A DNA stretch of 64,000 bases from an uncultured Croceicoccus sp. GTDB taxonomy: Bacteria; Pseudomonadota; Alphaproteobacteria; Sphingomonadales; Sphingomonadaceae. The stretch's first letter is position 1, and the number at the start of each line of letters is the position of its first letter. A program made the translations under genes and the position numbers. The notes beneath the pieces were generated by a model. The model saw only the letters and a program-made list of their open reading frames with translations. It ran no database searches and was not told the DNA's origin. This document shows, one piece after another, positions 21,464-33,803 of this stretch. The DNA is taken from assembly GCF_947496385.1 (NCBI RefSeq), contig NZ_CANMCP010000006.1, positions 62,001 to 126,000 of the forward strand. Reading direction: 5' to 3'.

Positions 21464-22492
21464 TCAGGGAATGAGAAGCGAGGCGTCGCCATAGCTGTAG
21501 AACCGGTAACGCTCCGCAATGGCATGGGCGTAGATCGCCTGCATCCGGTCAAGACCCATCAAGGCGCTGACCAGCATGAAGAGCGTCGACTTGGGCAAAT
21601 GGAAGTTCGTCATCAGCCCGTCGACGCTGCGGAACCGATAGCCGGGCGTGATGAAAATATCGGTATCCCCCTCGAACGGGCGGATGATGCCGTCCTCACC
21701 GCTCGCACTTTCCAGCACGCGCAGCGAGGTCGTGCCCACCGAAATCACCCGTCCGCCGGCCGCGCGCACGGCATTCAACCGGTCCGCGGTCGGCGCATCG
21801 ATCCGGCCCCATTCCGAATGCATCGCGTGGTCGGCGGTGTCGTCCGCCTTGACCGGAAGAAACGTCCCCGCCCCCACGTGCAGGGTGAGCGTTTCGCGGC
21901 CAATCCCGGCGTCGTCGAGCGCGCCGATCAGCTCCGGCGTGAAATGAAGCGCGGCGGTCGGCGCGGCAACGGCGCCGTCCTTCTGCGCGAACATGGTCTG
22001 GTAATCCTCGCGGTCCTGCGCATCCGTGCCGCGCTTGCCCGCGATATAGGGGGGCAAGGGCATGGTCCCTGCACGTTCGAGCAGTACCTCGACCGGCTCC
22101 TCGCCCGCGAAATACAGCGTCCAGCTGCCATCGTCGTGGCGGGTTTCGGCGGTCGCGGTCACCTCGGCGGGAAAGCGGATCTCGTCCCCCTCGCGCAAGC
22201 GCTTCGCATTCTTGACGAAGGCCTGCCACCGGCGCAGGTCCACCCGCTTGTGCAGCGTGGCACCGATCCGCGCCTCGCCGCGATAGCCTTCGAGCCGGGC
22301 GGGAATGACGCGCGTATCGTTGAACACCAGCACGTCCCCGCGCCGCAGCACATGCGGCAGGTCGCGGACGCCGGCATCGCGAATGCCGACCGCTCCCTCT
22401 GCGACGAGCATGCGCGCGGCATCGCGCGGCCGCGCCGGACGCAGCGCTATGTTTTCGGGCGGAAGTTCGAAATCGAAAAGGTCGACACGCAT
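21464..22492 (-). CDS. queA: S-adenosylmethionine:tRNA ribosyltransferase-isomerase
   Basis: The 342-residue protein starts '[20 protein letters not shown]', the standard QueA N-terminus. It shows '[15 protein letters not shown]', '[13 protein letters not shown]', 'LPLPPYI', '[10 protein letters not shown]', '[10 protein letters not shown]' and the C-terminal '[17 protein letters not shown]'. It transfers the ribose of SAM to preQ1 in tRNA to form epoxyqueuosine. Together with tgt it shows that this organism makes queuosine. It is preceded by a cyclophilin gene 73 bases upstream, possibly in the same operon. Confidence 0.98.
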   Translation of the reverse strand: MRVDLFDFELPPENIALRPARPRDAARMLVAEGAVGIRDAGVRDLPHVLRRGDVLVFNDTRVIPARLEGYRGEARIGATLHKRVDLRRWQAFVKNAKRLREGDEIRFPAEVTATAETRHDDGSWTLYFAGEEPVEVLLERAGTMPLPPYIAGKRGTDAQDREDYQTMFAQKDGAVAAPTAALHFTPELIGALDDAGIGRETLTLHVGAGTFLPVKADDTADHAMHSEWGRIDAPTADRLNAVRAAGGRVISVGTTSLRVLESASGEDGIIRPFEGDTDIFITPGYRFRSVDGLMTNFHLPKSTLFMLVSALMGLDRMQAIYAHAIAERYRFYSYGDASLLIP

Positions 22493-22565
22493 GGCGCGCC
22501 CTTAGGCCGGGCGCGCCGCATTTGCAAAGCGCAGGATTCTGCAAACCGCGCGATGGCGCCGGCGG

Positions 22566-23300
22566 TTACTCGCCTGCGTCCTCCACCGGCGCGTTCAGCA
22601 TGTCGGCGGTCACGTCGCTCGTCGGCGCGGTGTTGACCGCCGGACGCGGTGCGTTCTCGCTGCCGAGCGAGGCCTGCACGATGCGCGTCGGGTTGGCGGG
22701 CGGTTCGCCGCGATTGATCGCGTCGGCATATTCCATGCCGCCGATCACCCGCCCGAAATTGGTATAATCCCGGTCGAGCGCCATGCGCGGGTAGAACACG
22801 ATGAAGAACTGGCTATTGGCCGAATCGGGATCCTGCGTCCGTGCCATCGACACCGTCCCGCGCAAATGGGGCACGCGATTGAATTCGGACTTCAGATCGG
22901 GGAGCGAGGAACCGCCATTGCCGGTGCCCGTCGGGTCGCCGGTCTGTGCCATGAAACCGTCGATCACGCGGTGAAACGTGACGCCGTCGTAAAACCCTTC
23001 GCGGGTCAGCGTCTTGATCCGCTCGACATGCGTCGGCGCCCATTCGGGTTTCAGCCGGATCGTCACCCGCCCGCCATTCGACAGGTCGAGCAGCAGGACA
23101 TTGTCGGGATCGACGCTCGCATCGGTCTCGATCTGGAAATAGGTGGGGCCGATCGCCGGCGCGATGGCGGGCCGGTCGGCGCGCGATGCCGGCGCAGCCT
23201 GCGCGGGCGCGTCCTGCGGCACTGTATCCTGCGCCGTGGCCGAGGTGGCCGCGAACAGGGACGTGGCCATGGCCAGACCGGTCAGCATGCGAAATTTCAT
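22566..23300 (-). CDS. Periplasmic cyclophilin-type peptidyl-prolyl isomerase
   Basis: The start at 23300 gives 244 residues with a clear signal peptide ('MLTGLAMATSLFAATSATAQ'). A Pro/Ala-rich linker follows, then a cyclophilin domain (about 55-215). Diagnostic segments are 'FYDGVTFHRVIDGFMAQTGD', 'RGTVSMART', 'NSQFFIVF' and 'NFGRVIGGMEY'. It would catalyse cis-trans prolyl isomerisation in the periplasm during envelope protein folding. A longer N-terminal form (to 23327) is possible but would spoil the signal peptide. It lies between coaD and queA on the same strand. Confidence 0.93.
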   Translation of the reverse strand: MKFRMLTGLAMATSLFAATSATAQDTVPQDAPAQAAPASRADRPAIAPAIGPTYFQIETDASVDPDNVLLLDLSNGGRVTIRLKPEWAPTHVERIKTLTREGFYDGVTFHRVIDGFMAQTGDPTGTGNGGSSLPDLKSEFNRVPHLRGTVSMARTQDPDSANSQFFIVFYPRMALDRDYTNFGRVIGGMEYADAINRGEPPANPTRIVQASLGSENAPRPAVNTAPTSDVTADMLNAPVEDAGE

Positions 23301-23415
23301 TGCAGTGTCGTTCCTGTATCGACGCATAGGGAAGGCTTGCGGGTAGAGGCGCGATGCTGACGATACAATGAATATCGCGCGCGCGATCGCAGGCGCCTAT
23401 CGCCGGCCTGCTGCG

Positions 23416-23931
23416 TCAGTAATCGCCCTTCTGCCCGTCGCGCGCGACGCGGGCCACGACTTCGCCGCGCACGTGATCGCTCACGAAAGGGGTGATATCG
23501 CCGCCGAACCAGGCGATTTCCTTGACCAGCTTCGACGCGATCGGTTGAAGGCCGACGTCCGCCATGAGGAAGATCGTCTCGATATTGTCATTGAGCTGCT
23601 GATTCATGCCGGCCATCTGATATTCGTACTCGAAATCCGCGACGGCGCGCAGGCCGCGCACGATGAGGCTCGCGCCCTCCGCCTCGGCAAATTTCATCAG
23701 CAGCGCGTTGAAGCCGACCACGCTCACATTGTCGATTTCCATGGCCGCGATCTCGCTTTCCACCATGGCGATCCGCTCGTCCGGGCTGAACATGGGGTTT
23801 TTCGACGGGTTGGTGGTGACCCCGATGATCAACCTGTCGACAAGCTTTGCCCCGCGGCGGATGATGTCGCAATGGCCGCGCGTGATCGGGTCGAACGTGC
23901 CGGGGTAGACCCCAATTCTTGGTTCACTCAT
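23416..23931 (-). CDS. coaD: Phosphopantetheine adenylyltransferase
   Basis: The 171-residue nucleotidyltransferase opens 'RIGVYPGTFDPITRGHCDII' with the HxGH-type motif (RGH). It also shows 'VTTNPSKNPMFSPDERIAM', 'VRGLRAVADFEYEYQMAGMN' and a C-terminal 'SKLVKEIAWFGGDITPFV'. It makes dephospho-CoA from phosphopantetheine and ATP. An AAGGGGGGGAG tract serves as RBS. It sits 26 bases after ispA on the same strand, in an xseB-ispA-coaD gene string. Confidence 0.97.
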   Translation of the reverse strand: MSEPRIGVYPGTFDPITRGHCDIIRRGAKLVDRLIIGVTTNPSKNPMFSPDERIAMVESEIAAMEIDNVSVVGFNALLMKFAEAEGASLIVRGLRAVADFEYEYQMAGMNQQLNDNIETIFLMADVGLQPIASKLVKEIAWFGGDITPFVSDHVRGEVVARVARDGQKGDY

Positions 23932-23957
23932 CGCTTCGGCTCCCCCCCCTTCCGACG

Positions 23958-24857
23958 TTATTTTTTTCGTTCGATGACGAATTGCGCCAGTGCGCGCAGA
24001 AGATCCGCCTCGTGGTCATAGACGGCGAGATGGCCGATCGCCTGCGTGATCAGGGCCTGCGCCTGCTCGCGCGCGCGTTCGGGGCCGAGCAGCGAAACAA
24101 AAGTCGCCTTGCCCGCCTTCGCATCCTTGCGCAGCGCCTTTCCGGCGAGCGCCTCGTCCCCTTCGTGGTCGAGCAGGTCGTCCGCAATCTGAAACGCAAG
24201 GCCGATGTCGTGCGCATAAAGCCTGAGCGGGGTGCGCGCATCCACCGGCACCCGGCCTAGGATCGCGCCCATTTCCACAGACGCGCCGAGCAATGCCCCC
24301 GTCTTGAGCTGTTGCAGGCGCGTGACCGTCGGCAAGTCGAAGCTCTGCTCTTCGGCGACGATATCCATCATCTGCCCGCCGGCCATGCCTGCCGACCCAC
24401 TCGCCCCCGCCAGCGTCATCACGAGTTCGGCGCGCAGGACCGGGTCGGTGACGATATCGGGCGCGCCCAGAATCTCGAACGCCAGAGCATGCAGCGAATC
24501 GCCCGCGAGCACAGCCGTGCCCACGTCGAAGGCGCGATGGGCCGTCGGCTTGCCATGGCGCAGATCGTCGTCGTCCATGCACGGCAGGTCGTCATGCACC
24601 AGCGAATAGGCGTGGATCGCCTCGATCGCGCAGCCGACCCGGACGGCCACATCGCGCGACACGCCGAACATTTCCGCCACGGCGACGCAGAGCAGCGGAC
24701 GCACCCGCTTGCCCCCGCCGATCGCGGCATAGCGCATCGCCTCGATCAGCCGTTTGCGCGCATCGTCCGGCACCGGCAGCATCGCATCGAAACAGGCGTC
24801 GACCTCGCCCGCGATACGGGTCAGCGCGCCCGAAAGGCTGTTGCTGATGTCCGTCAC
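23958..24857 (-). CDS. ispA: Polyprenyl (farnesyl/geranylgeranyl) diphosphate synthase
   Basis: The product has both aspartate-rich motifs of short-chain trans-prenyltransferases: 'DDLPCMDDDDLRHGKPT' (first motif) and 'DDLLDHEGDE' (second). 'GGKRVRPLLCVA' lies upstream. The most plausible start is the GTG at 24857 ('MTDISNSLSGAL'), 25 bases after the xseB stop, since no in-frame ATG occurs until inside the fold. That gives 299 residues, normal for IspA. It supplies C15 (possibly C20) diphosphates for quinones, undecaprenyl carriers and carotenoids. xseB-ispA adjacency is common in proteobacteria. Confidence 0.95.
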   Translation of the reverse strand: MTDISNSLSGALTRIAGEVDACFDAMLPVPDDARKRLIEAMRYAAIGGGKRVRPLLCVAVAEMFGVSRDVAVRVGCAIEAIHAYSLVHDDLPCMDDDDLRHGKPTAHRAFDVGTAVLAGDSLHALAFEILGAPDIVTDPVLRAELVMTLAGASGSAGMAGGQMMDIVAEEQSFDLPTVTRLQQLKTGALLGASVEMGAILGRVPVDARTPLRLYAHDIGLAFQIADDLLDHEGDEALAGKALRKDAKAGKATFVSLLGPERAREQAQALITQAIGHLAVYDHEADLLRALAQFVIERKK

Positions 24858-24882
24858 GCGGGCCGGCCCGTCATCGCCATGG

Positions 24883-25137
24883 TCAACCCTGCGCCTCGTC
24901 AAAGGGGCGGGTCGCGGTCGGCTTTCCCTCGGCATCGGCGACGATCGCCTCGATCCGGGCCTGCGCCGCGTCGAGCCGCGACTGGCAATGCTTGCGCAAT
25001 TTTTCGCCGCGTCCGTAAAGCGCAATCGATTCGTCGAGCCCGGCGTCCCCGCTTTCCAGCTTGCGGACCGTATCCTCAAGCTGCTTCAGCGCCTGCTCGT
25101 AGCTCAGCGCGGCGATATCGTGGTTGCCCTCGTCCAT
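24883..25137 (-). CDS. xseB: Exodeoxyribonuclease VII small subunit
   Basis: The 84-residue protein has the XseB signature '[20 protein letters not shown]' followed by '[20 protein letters not shown]' and a helical C-terminus. It forms the filamentous cap of the XseA nuclease; xseA is not in the window. It is the first gene of the xseB-ispA-coaD string and is divergent from purL across a 118-bp gap. Confidence 0.95.
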   Translation of the reverse strand: MDEGNHDIAALSYEQALKQLEDTVRKLESGDAGLDESIALYGRGEKLRKHCQSRLDAAQARIEAIVADAEGKPTATRPFDEAQG

Positions 25138-25255
25138 GGCGCGCAGCTTTGGCGGGGCGCGGCGTCACGGTCAAGCCTGCGGATGGAGGAACGCTCCGCC
25201 ATGGCTGCGGCAAAAATGCTGGCAGTCGGCGCGCGGCGTGGCTAAGGCGCGGCGC

Positions 25256-27423
<2,168 letters not shown>

Positions 27424-27427
<4 letters not shown>

Positions 27428-28305
27428 TCGACCCACTCCGCCTTGGGAATGTCGAACAGTTCGAGCACGGCGGTAAGATCGCCGCGCTCGATCCAGCCAT
27501 TGGCCGCCTCCCGCGCCTTGGGCTTCGCGCGATAGGCGATGCCGTAATCGGCAGCCTGCAGCATGGGAATGTCGTTCGCGCCATCCCCCATGGCGAGGCT
27601 GCGCGCATTATCGCCCAGCCGGTCCATCTCCTCACGCAGGGTCCGCGCCTTCACGCCCGAATCCACGATAGCGGAGGCAAGCTTTCCCGTCAGCCGCCCG
27701 TCCGCGATGCCGAGCCGGTTGCCGACCACCCGTTCAAAGCCGATCATGTCCGCCACCGGGTCGGCGAAACTGTGGAAACCGCCGGTCACCAACACGGTAT
27801 GGGCACCGCGCGAACGCAGCGTCTGCACCAGCTTGCGCGCGCCGCGCACCGGCTCGATCCGCTCGGCCAGGCATTGCGCGATGGTATCCTCCGCCAATCC
27901 CGCCAGCAGCCCGACCCGCTCGGTCAGCGCCGCCTCGAAATCGAGTTCGCCGCGCATGGCCCGCTCGGTAATGGCGGAAATCTCGTCCTTCAGCCCGGCA
28001 AAATCGGCGAGTTCGTCGATGCATTCCTGTCCGATCATGGTGGAATCCATGTCGGAGATCAGCAGGTGCGGCACCTCGATCGGGCGGTCCGACATCAACA
28101 GATCGCACGGGCCGAATGCCTGATCCAGAATGGCCGCGACCGCCGATGGCTCACCCTCGGGCAGGGAAATCTGGAGAACGTCGCCGCAAAAATCCATCAT
28201 CTGCGCGCCCGCTATCGTCCAGCCGCGTTCGGCGAGTTTCGCCCCCGCGGTGTCGAGGCCGGTTTCCAGTTTCGCGCTGTCTGCTATCAATCGGGCAATG
28301 AGCAA
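27424..28305 (-). CDS. serB: Phosphoserine phosphatase
   Basis: The HAD-IB phosphatase motif I is '[20 protein letters not shown]' (DxDxT). Motif II is '[15 protein letters not shown]' and motif III '[15 protein letters not shown]', so all catalytic residues are present. An N-terminal regulatory-like segment of about 75 residues precedes it. No ATG fits; the TTG at 28305 ('[13 protein letters not shown]') gives 293 residues, normal for SerB. This start overlaps the divergent miaA ATG by 8 bases. It releases serine from phosphoserine. Confidence 0.94.
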
Positions 28306-29302
28306 GGCTTCGAACTCCGCAGATGATGGTGGCGCCGGCCATCCGGTTGGCGCGCCGCAGGATGGCAAGCCGCCGCTCGCGCTCATCGCAGGACCGACGG
28401 CCAGCGGCAAGAGCGATTGCGCCGTCGCACTCGCGCAGGCCGCCGAGCGTTCGGGCACGCGGGCCGTCATCATCAATGCCGACAGCGCTCAGGTCTATGC
28501 CGATCTGCGCGTACTGTCCGCCCGGCCGTCGGTTGCGGAAATGGGCGGGATCGAACACCGGCTGTTCGGCGCGTGGGATGGCGCGGCGCCATGCTCCGCC
28601 GCGGATTGGGCCGATGCGGCGCGCCGTGAAATCGCCGAGGCGCATCGGGCCGGCGCCCTGCCCATCCTTGTCGGCGGGACCGGGCTTTATCTGCGCAGCC
28701 TGATCGACGGCATTGCGCCCGTTCCGGCCATTGATCCCGCGATCCGCGCGGCCGTGCGCGCCCTCCGCGTGGACGAGGCCCATGCCGCTCTCGTCCATGA
28801 GGATGCGGAGGCCGCCGCCCGCCTCGCCCCCGCCGATACGACTCGGGTCGCCCGCGCGCTGGAGGTCGTGCGGTCCACCGGGGTTCCACTGCGGCAATGG
28901 CAGGCGGCCAAGGCGGGCGGCATCGGCGACGGGGTTGCGCTTGCGGCGTTCATCCTCCTTCCCGAGCGGGAGGAACTGTTTGAACGATGCGACCGCCGGT
29001 TTGCAACGATGATGGAGCATGGCGCCGTCGCCGAGGTCGAGGCTCTATTGTCGCGCAGGCTGGATCCTGCGCTTCCGGTCATGCGGGCCATCGGCGTCCC
29101 GGAAATATCCGCATGGCTGCGCGGAACCTGCACGCGCGAGGAAGCGATTGCGGCCGGCGCGCAGGCGACTCGCCGCTATGCCAAGCGGCAATTCACCTGG
29201 TTCCGTCACCAACCCCCCGCCGATTGGCAGAGGCTCGCATGGGAATCGAACACGGCGGATGCTAATTTTGCAATAATGTTGCGTAGCTTAGGATTGACAT
29301 GA
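28298..29302 (+). CDS. miaA: tRNA dimethylallyltransferase
   Basis: The ATG at 28298 gives 334 residues. After a short disordered lead comes the P-loop '[19 protein letters not shown]'. '[20 protein letters not shown]', 'HRLFGAWDG' and '[19 protein letters not shown]' follow, and the C-terminus '[17 protein letters not shown]' is a MiaA hallmark. It adds the isopentenyl group to A37 of UNN-decoding tRNAs. No good SD precedes the start, and the start codon lies inside the 5' end of the divergent serB gene, so its promoter must be within serB. Confidence 0.96.
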   Translation: MSKASNSADDGGAGHPVGAPQDGKPPLALIAGPTASGKSDCAVALAQAAERSGTRAVIINADSAQVYADLRVLSARPSVAEMGGIEHRLFGAWDGAAPCSAADWADAARREIAEAHRAGALPILVGGTGLYLRSLIDGIAPVPAIDPAIRAAVRALRVDEAHAALVHEDAEAAARLAPADTTRVARALEVVRSTGVPLRQWQAAKAGGIGDGVALAAFILLPEREELFERCDRRFATMMEHGAVAEVEALLSRRLDPALPVMRAIGVPEISAWLRGTCTREEAIAAGAQATRRYAKRQFTWFRHQPPADWQRLAWESNTADANFAIMLRSLGLT

Positions 29303-29345
29303 CATTACATTTCACTTAGCAGCCGCCCATCGAATGCTTTCACAC

Positions 29346-29380
29346 GGGCCCGGACGATATGCGTCCGGGCCTGCTGTTTT
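29346..29380 (+). terminator. Hairpin between miaA and ilvB (terminator or attenuator)
   Basis: A 9-bp perfect stem GGCCCGGAC / GTCCGGGCC with loop GATATGC is followed by TGCTGTTTT. It can end the miaA transcript. It also lies in the presumed leader of ilvB, 30 bases before the start. No leader peptide rich in Ile, Leu or Val codons was found. Confidence 0.6.
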
Positions 29381-29410
29381 AGGCAGACGAATTTGTTCGA
29401 GTGATGGAGA

Positions 29411-31171
29411 ATGCACGTGACCAGCCGCACCGGCGCCGAAACATTGATGGACAGCCTCGTCGCGCAGGGTGTCGAAGTGGTATTCGGCTATCCCGGCGGC
29501 GCGGTGCTTCCCATCTATGACGCATTGTTCAACGATTCCCGCATCCGCCACGTCCTCGTCCGGCACGAGGCCGGCGCCGCCCATGCGGCGGAGGGTTACG
29601 CGCGTTCCACCGGGAAACCCGGCGTCGTGCTCGTCACCTCCGGCCCCGGCGCGACCAATGCGGTGACGGGCATTGCGGACGCGTTCATGGATTCGATCCC
29701 CATGGTCGTCCTGTCGGGACAGGTCGCGACCGCGATGATCGGCACAGACGCGTTTCAGGAAGCCGATACCGTCGGCATCACGCGCCATTGCACCAAGCAT
29801 AACTATCTGGTGAAGGATCCGGCCGATCTCGCCGCCACGGTGGAGGAAGCGTTCCAGATCGCGACCACGGGCCGCCCCGGCCCCGTCGTGATCGACATTC
29901 CCAAGGACGTGCAGGTCGCCGAACAGCCCGCCACCCGGTCCGAACCCAAGACGCGCGAAGCCCATCGCCGCTACGTGCCGGCCTCGCTCGGGGCCGACGA
30001 CGCGATCGCCCGCGCGGTCGAGCTGTTGTCCGGCGCGCGCGCGCCCGTGCTCTACACCGGCGGCGGGGTCATCAATTCGGGGCCGGAGGCATCGCGGCTC
30101 CTGCGCGAATTGCAGGAGATGAGCGGCGCGCCCGTCACCTCCACGCTGATGGGCCTGGGCAGTTTCCCGGCGCAGCATCCGGCCTGGCTCGGCATGCTGG
30201 GCATGCATGGCACGTATGAAGCGAACATGACGATGAACCGCGCCGATCTCATCCTGTGCGTCGGCGCGCGTTTCGACGACCGCGTGACGGGCAAGATCGA
30301 CGATTTCGCACCCGATGCGACAAAGATCCACATCGACATCGACCGGTCCTCGATCAACAAGACGGTGGAGGTCGACCTCGCCATCGTGGGCGATTGCGCG
30401 CGCGTCCTGCAACAGATCATCGACCAGTGGCGCAATACCGGCAAGACGCCGCAGGATCTGTCCGAGTGGTATGCCCGGATCGAGGGGTGGCGGGCGCGTC
30501 ATTCGCTGGAATATCCCAAGTCGGACAGCGAAATCATGCCGCAGCACGCGATCGAGCGTCTGTTCGAGCTGACCCGCCACCGCGACCCGATCATCAGCAC
30601 CGAGGTCGGCCAGCATCAGATGTGGGCCGCGCAGCATTTCCATTTCTTCGAGCCCAACAAATGGCTGACCAGTGGCGGGCTCGGCACGATGGGCTATGGC
30701 CTGCCCGCCGCCATCGGGGCGCAAATCGGCAATCCCGATGCGCTGGTCATCGACATTGCGGGCGAAGCGTCGATCCAGATGAACATTCAGGAGATGGGCA
30801 CGGCGAGCCAGTATCGCCTCCCGGTCAAGGTGTTCGTGCTCAACAACGAATTCATGGGCATGGTCCGGCAGTGGCAGGAGCTGACCTATGAAAGCCGCTA
30901 TTCCAACAGCTATTCGGAATCGCTGCCCGATTTCGTGAAGCTCGCCGAGGCTTACGGCTGGAAGGGGATCCTGATCGACGACCCGGCCGAACTCGACGCG
31001 GGGATCGAGGCCATGATCGCGCATGACGGCCCGGTCATCGTCGATTGCCGCGTCGCGAAGCTTGCCAATTGCCTGCCGATGTTCCGTTCGGGCGCGGCGC
31101 ACACCGACATGCTGCTCTACGGGGACGAAGCCCCCGCCGCAGTCACCGAAGAAGCGAGGGCCGCGGTATGA
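29411..31171 (+). CDS. ilvB: Acetolactate synthase large (catalytic) subunit
   Basis: The 586-residue ThDP enzyme has the pyrimidine-binding N domain ('VVFGYPGGAVLPIYDALFN', catalytic Glu in 'LVRHEAGAAHAAEGYAR'), the central FAD domain, and the ThDP domain ('GLGTMGYGLPAAIGAQI'). The first metal-binding residue of the canonical GDG...NN motif is Glu here ('IAGEASIQMNIQ' ... 'VLNN'). It condenses pyruvate to acetolactate for Val/Leu and 2-oxobutyrate for Ile. SD GATGGAGA precedes the ATG. It overlaps ilvN by 4 bases. Confidence 0.97.
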   Translation: MHVTSRTGAETLMDSLVAQGVEVVFGYPGGAVLPIYDALFNDSRIRHVLVRHEAGAAHAAEGYARSTGKPGVVLVTSGPGATNAVTGIADAFMDSIPMVVLSGQVATAMIGTDAFQEADTVGITRHCTKHNYLVKDPADLAATVEEAFQIATTGRPGPVVIDIPKDVQVAEQPATRSEPKTREAHRRYVPASLGADDAIARAVELLSGARAPVLYTGGGVINSGPEASRLLRELQEMSGAPVTSTLMGLGSFPAQHPAWLGMLGMHGTYEANMTMNRADLILCVGARFDDRVTGKIDDFAPDATKIHIDIDRSSINKTVEVDLAIVGDCARVLQQIIDQWRNTGKTPQDLSEWYARIEGWRARHSLEYPKSDSEIMPQHAIERLFELTRHRDPIISTEVGQHQMWAAQHFHFFEPNKWLTSGGLGTMGYGLPAAIGAQIGNPDALVIDIAGEASIQMNIQEMGTASQYRLPVKVFVLNNEFMGMVRQWQELTYESRYSNSYSESLPDFVKLAEAYGWKGILIDDPAELDAGIEAMIAHDGPVIVDCRVAKLANCLPMFRSGAAHTDMLLYGDEAPAAVTEEARAAV

Positions 31172-31680
31172 CCGATCTCGACACCCGTCCGTCCGAACGC
31201 CACGTTCTCGCCATCACGGTTGACAATGAAAGCGGCATCCTCGCCAAGATCGCCGGGCTTTTCACCGCGCGCGGCTATAATATCGACAGCCTGACCGTGG
31301 CCGATATTTCCGAGGATCACGAGATCAGCCGGATCACCATCGTGACCCATGGCCCGCCCAAGGTCATCGACCAGATCCATGCGCAGCTGGGCCGGCTCAT
31401 CCCCGTGCACAAGGTCGACGACCTCACCGAGCTTGGCCCGCATGTCGAACGCGAGCTTGCGCTCGTGAAGGTGGCGGGCAAGGGCGACAACCGGGTCGAG
31501 GCGCTGCGCCTCGCCGATGTGTTCCGTGCCAAGGTCGTCGATTCCACGACCGAGAGCTTCATCTTCGAGATTACCGGCGCACCGGAAAAGATCGACAGCT
31601 TCGTCGCATTGATGCGCGGGCTGGGCCTGGTCGAGGTGGGGCGCACCGGCATCGTCGGCATGATGCGCGGCATCGACTGA
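31168..31680 (+). CDS. ilvN: Acetolactate synthase regulatory subunit
   Basis: The ATG at 31168 overlaps the ilvB TGA. The 170-residue protein has an N-terminal ACT domain (about 13-85, 'VDNESGILAKIAGLFTARGY', 'NIDSLTVADI') that binds valine for feedback inhibition. A C-terminal ALS small-subunit domain follows ('ALRLADVFRAKVVDSTTESF'). It activates and confers end-product control on IlvB. Confidence 0.97.
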   Translation: MTDLDTRPSERHVLAITVDNESGILAKIAGLFTARGYNIDSLTVADISEDHEISRITIVTHGPPKVIDQIHAQLGRLIPVHKVDDLTELGPHVERELALVKVAGKGDNRVEALRLADVFRAKVVDSTTESFIFEITGAPEKIDSFVALMRGLGLVEVGRTGIVGMMRGID

Positions 31681-31739
31681 CCCTTTTTCGACAACACCCG
31701 AACGACGGCGCCTGCGGGCGCGACGCGAACCAACAATAG

Positions 31740-32771
<1,032 letters not shown>

Positions 32772-32800
32772 TCCCCCTCCCCCACCGGAACGGTAACGAA

Positions 32801-32831
32801 ACCCCCGTACGGCCCCGCGCCGTGCGGGGGT
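32801..32831 (+). terminator. Hairpin after ilvC
   Basis: ACCCCCGTACGGC pairs with GCCGTGCGGGGGT (one G-U pair) around CCCGC, 30 bases past the ilvC stop. It lacks a long T-run (TATTCGTT follows), so termination efficiency is uncertain. Confidence 0.6.
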
Positions 32832-32920
32832 ATTCGTTCGGGTTTCGGGCCGGATGACTTGCGAATGACATTCAACACGGCCATCGTGCCGCAACGCAAC
32901 ACACGAAGGAACCTCACATC

Positions 32921-33571
32921 ATGCGCCTTGCCTATCTCGCCCCGCTTGCCGCGCTCACCGCCGCGATCGCGTTGCCCGCGATCGCCGATCATCACGAAGA
33001 GCCGCAGCTCCCCGGCGTCGCGGACGTCAGCCGGGTCACGGCCGGCACCTACGTGACCGATCCCGCGCACACCATCGTCGGCTGGACCGTCAACCATTTC
33101 GGCTTCAACGATTACTTCGGCCTGTTCGGCGATGCGGAGGGTACGCTGGCGATCGATCCCGCCAACCCCACCGCCGCCGAGGTCGAAATCAGCATTCCGA
33201 TCACCAGCCTCGCCGTGGTGAGCGAGGGGCTACGCGACCATCTCCTGCGCCCGGCGAAGGACGGCGGCGACCCCGATTTCTTCGGCCCCAATCCGGGCAT
33301 GGCGGTGTTCCGTTCCACTTCGGTCACGATGGGCAACACCCCGACCGAGGCGATGATCACCGGCAATCTGACCATGAACGGCCACACCAATCCGGTCGTG
33401 ATCGCAGCCGAATTCACCGGCGCCGGCGCCAATCCGATGAGCAAGGCGGAAACCATCGGTTTCGAAGGTCGCGCCACGATCCTGCGTTCGCAATTCGGGA
33501 TCGATTATGCGCTGCCGGTCGTCTCCGATGAGGTGGTGCTCGACATTTCGGCCGCGTTCGAGAAACAGTAA
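32921..33571 (+). CDS. YceI family periplasmic lipid-binding protein
   Basis: The 216-residue protein has a signal peptide ('LAPLAALTAAIALPAIA'). The mature lipocalin-like YceI domain starts at 'GTYVTDPAHTIVGWTVNHFG' and contains 'FGLFGDAEGTLAIDPANP', 'LTMNGHTNPVVIAAEF' and a C-terminal 'FGIDYALPVVSDEVVLDI', all family-typical. YceI proteins bind polyisoprenoid or other amphiphilic molecules. The SD is GAAGGAACC. A 14-bp perfect hairpin follows. Confidence 0.95.
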   Translation: MRLAYLAPLAALTAAIALPAIADHHEEPQLPGVADVSRVTAGTYVTDPAHTIVGWTVNHFGFNDYFGLFGDAEGTLAIDPANPTAAEVEISIPITSLAVVSEGLRDHLLRPAKDGGDPDFFGPNPGMAVFRSTSVTMGNTPTEAMITGNLTMNGHTNPVVIAAEFTGAGANPMSKAETIGFEGRATILRSQFGIDYALPVVSDEVVLDISAAFEKQ

Positions 33572-33583
33572 CTCCGCTGCCCG

Positions 33584-33614
33584 CCGGCCCCTGTCTCGGT
33601 GAGACAGGGGCCGG
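33584..33614 (+). terminator. Strong hairpin after the YceI gene
   Basis: A perfect 14-bp stem CCGGCCCCTGTCTC / GAGACAGGGGCCGG with a 3-nt loop starts 12 bases after the stop. No T-run follows; it may end transcription with Rho or protect the mRNA 3' end. Confidence 0.6.
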
Positions 33615-33737
33615 CCCCAACGCCATGATTGTTTCGCTGCGCCGCCGATGCCGCGCAACAAATGGCGTGCAGCCGCCACGATCCATCCTGTTTTCGGTCT
33701 GGACAATCCGGTGCCGCGTGCCCATAGGGGGGCGGTG

Positions 33738-33803
33738 ATGAACGGCATCCGGACCTTTGCGGCCATCGGCCTGCTCCTGCGACTTACGCGCCCTCGGGCG
33801 TGA
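33738..33803 (+). CDS. leuL: Putative leucine leader peptide of leuA (21 aa)
   Basis: In the 336-bp gap between the YceI gene and leuA, an ATG at 33738 preceded by GGGGGGCGG opens a 21-codon frame ending in TGA at 33803. Its second half reads 'GLLLRL', four leucine codons within five positions, followed by an Arg/Pro-rich end. It stops just where a set of competing hairpins begins, 105 bases before leuA. This is the layout of a ribosome-mediated transcription attenuator sensing charged tRNA-Leu. Leu-rich leaders before leuA are well known in proteobacteria. It is too short to be expected by chance to combine an SD, a Leu run and this position, but no experiment supports it. Confidence 0.65.
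   Translation: MNGIRTFAAIGLLLRLTRPRA

Noticed and set aside
29334-29420. Possible upstream ORF/leader peptide before ilvB
   Set aside because: It lacks an SD, has only scattered Val/Leu/Ile codons, and overlaps the ilvB start without a clear attenuator logic.
33621-33668. Long imperfect hairpin (CGCCATGATTGTT / AACAAATGGCG) between the YceI gene and leuA
   Set aside because: The stem is interrupted and the loop is large, with no T-run and no clear role; not strong enough to annotate as a regulatory RNA.
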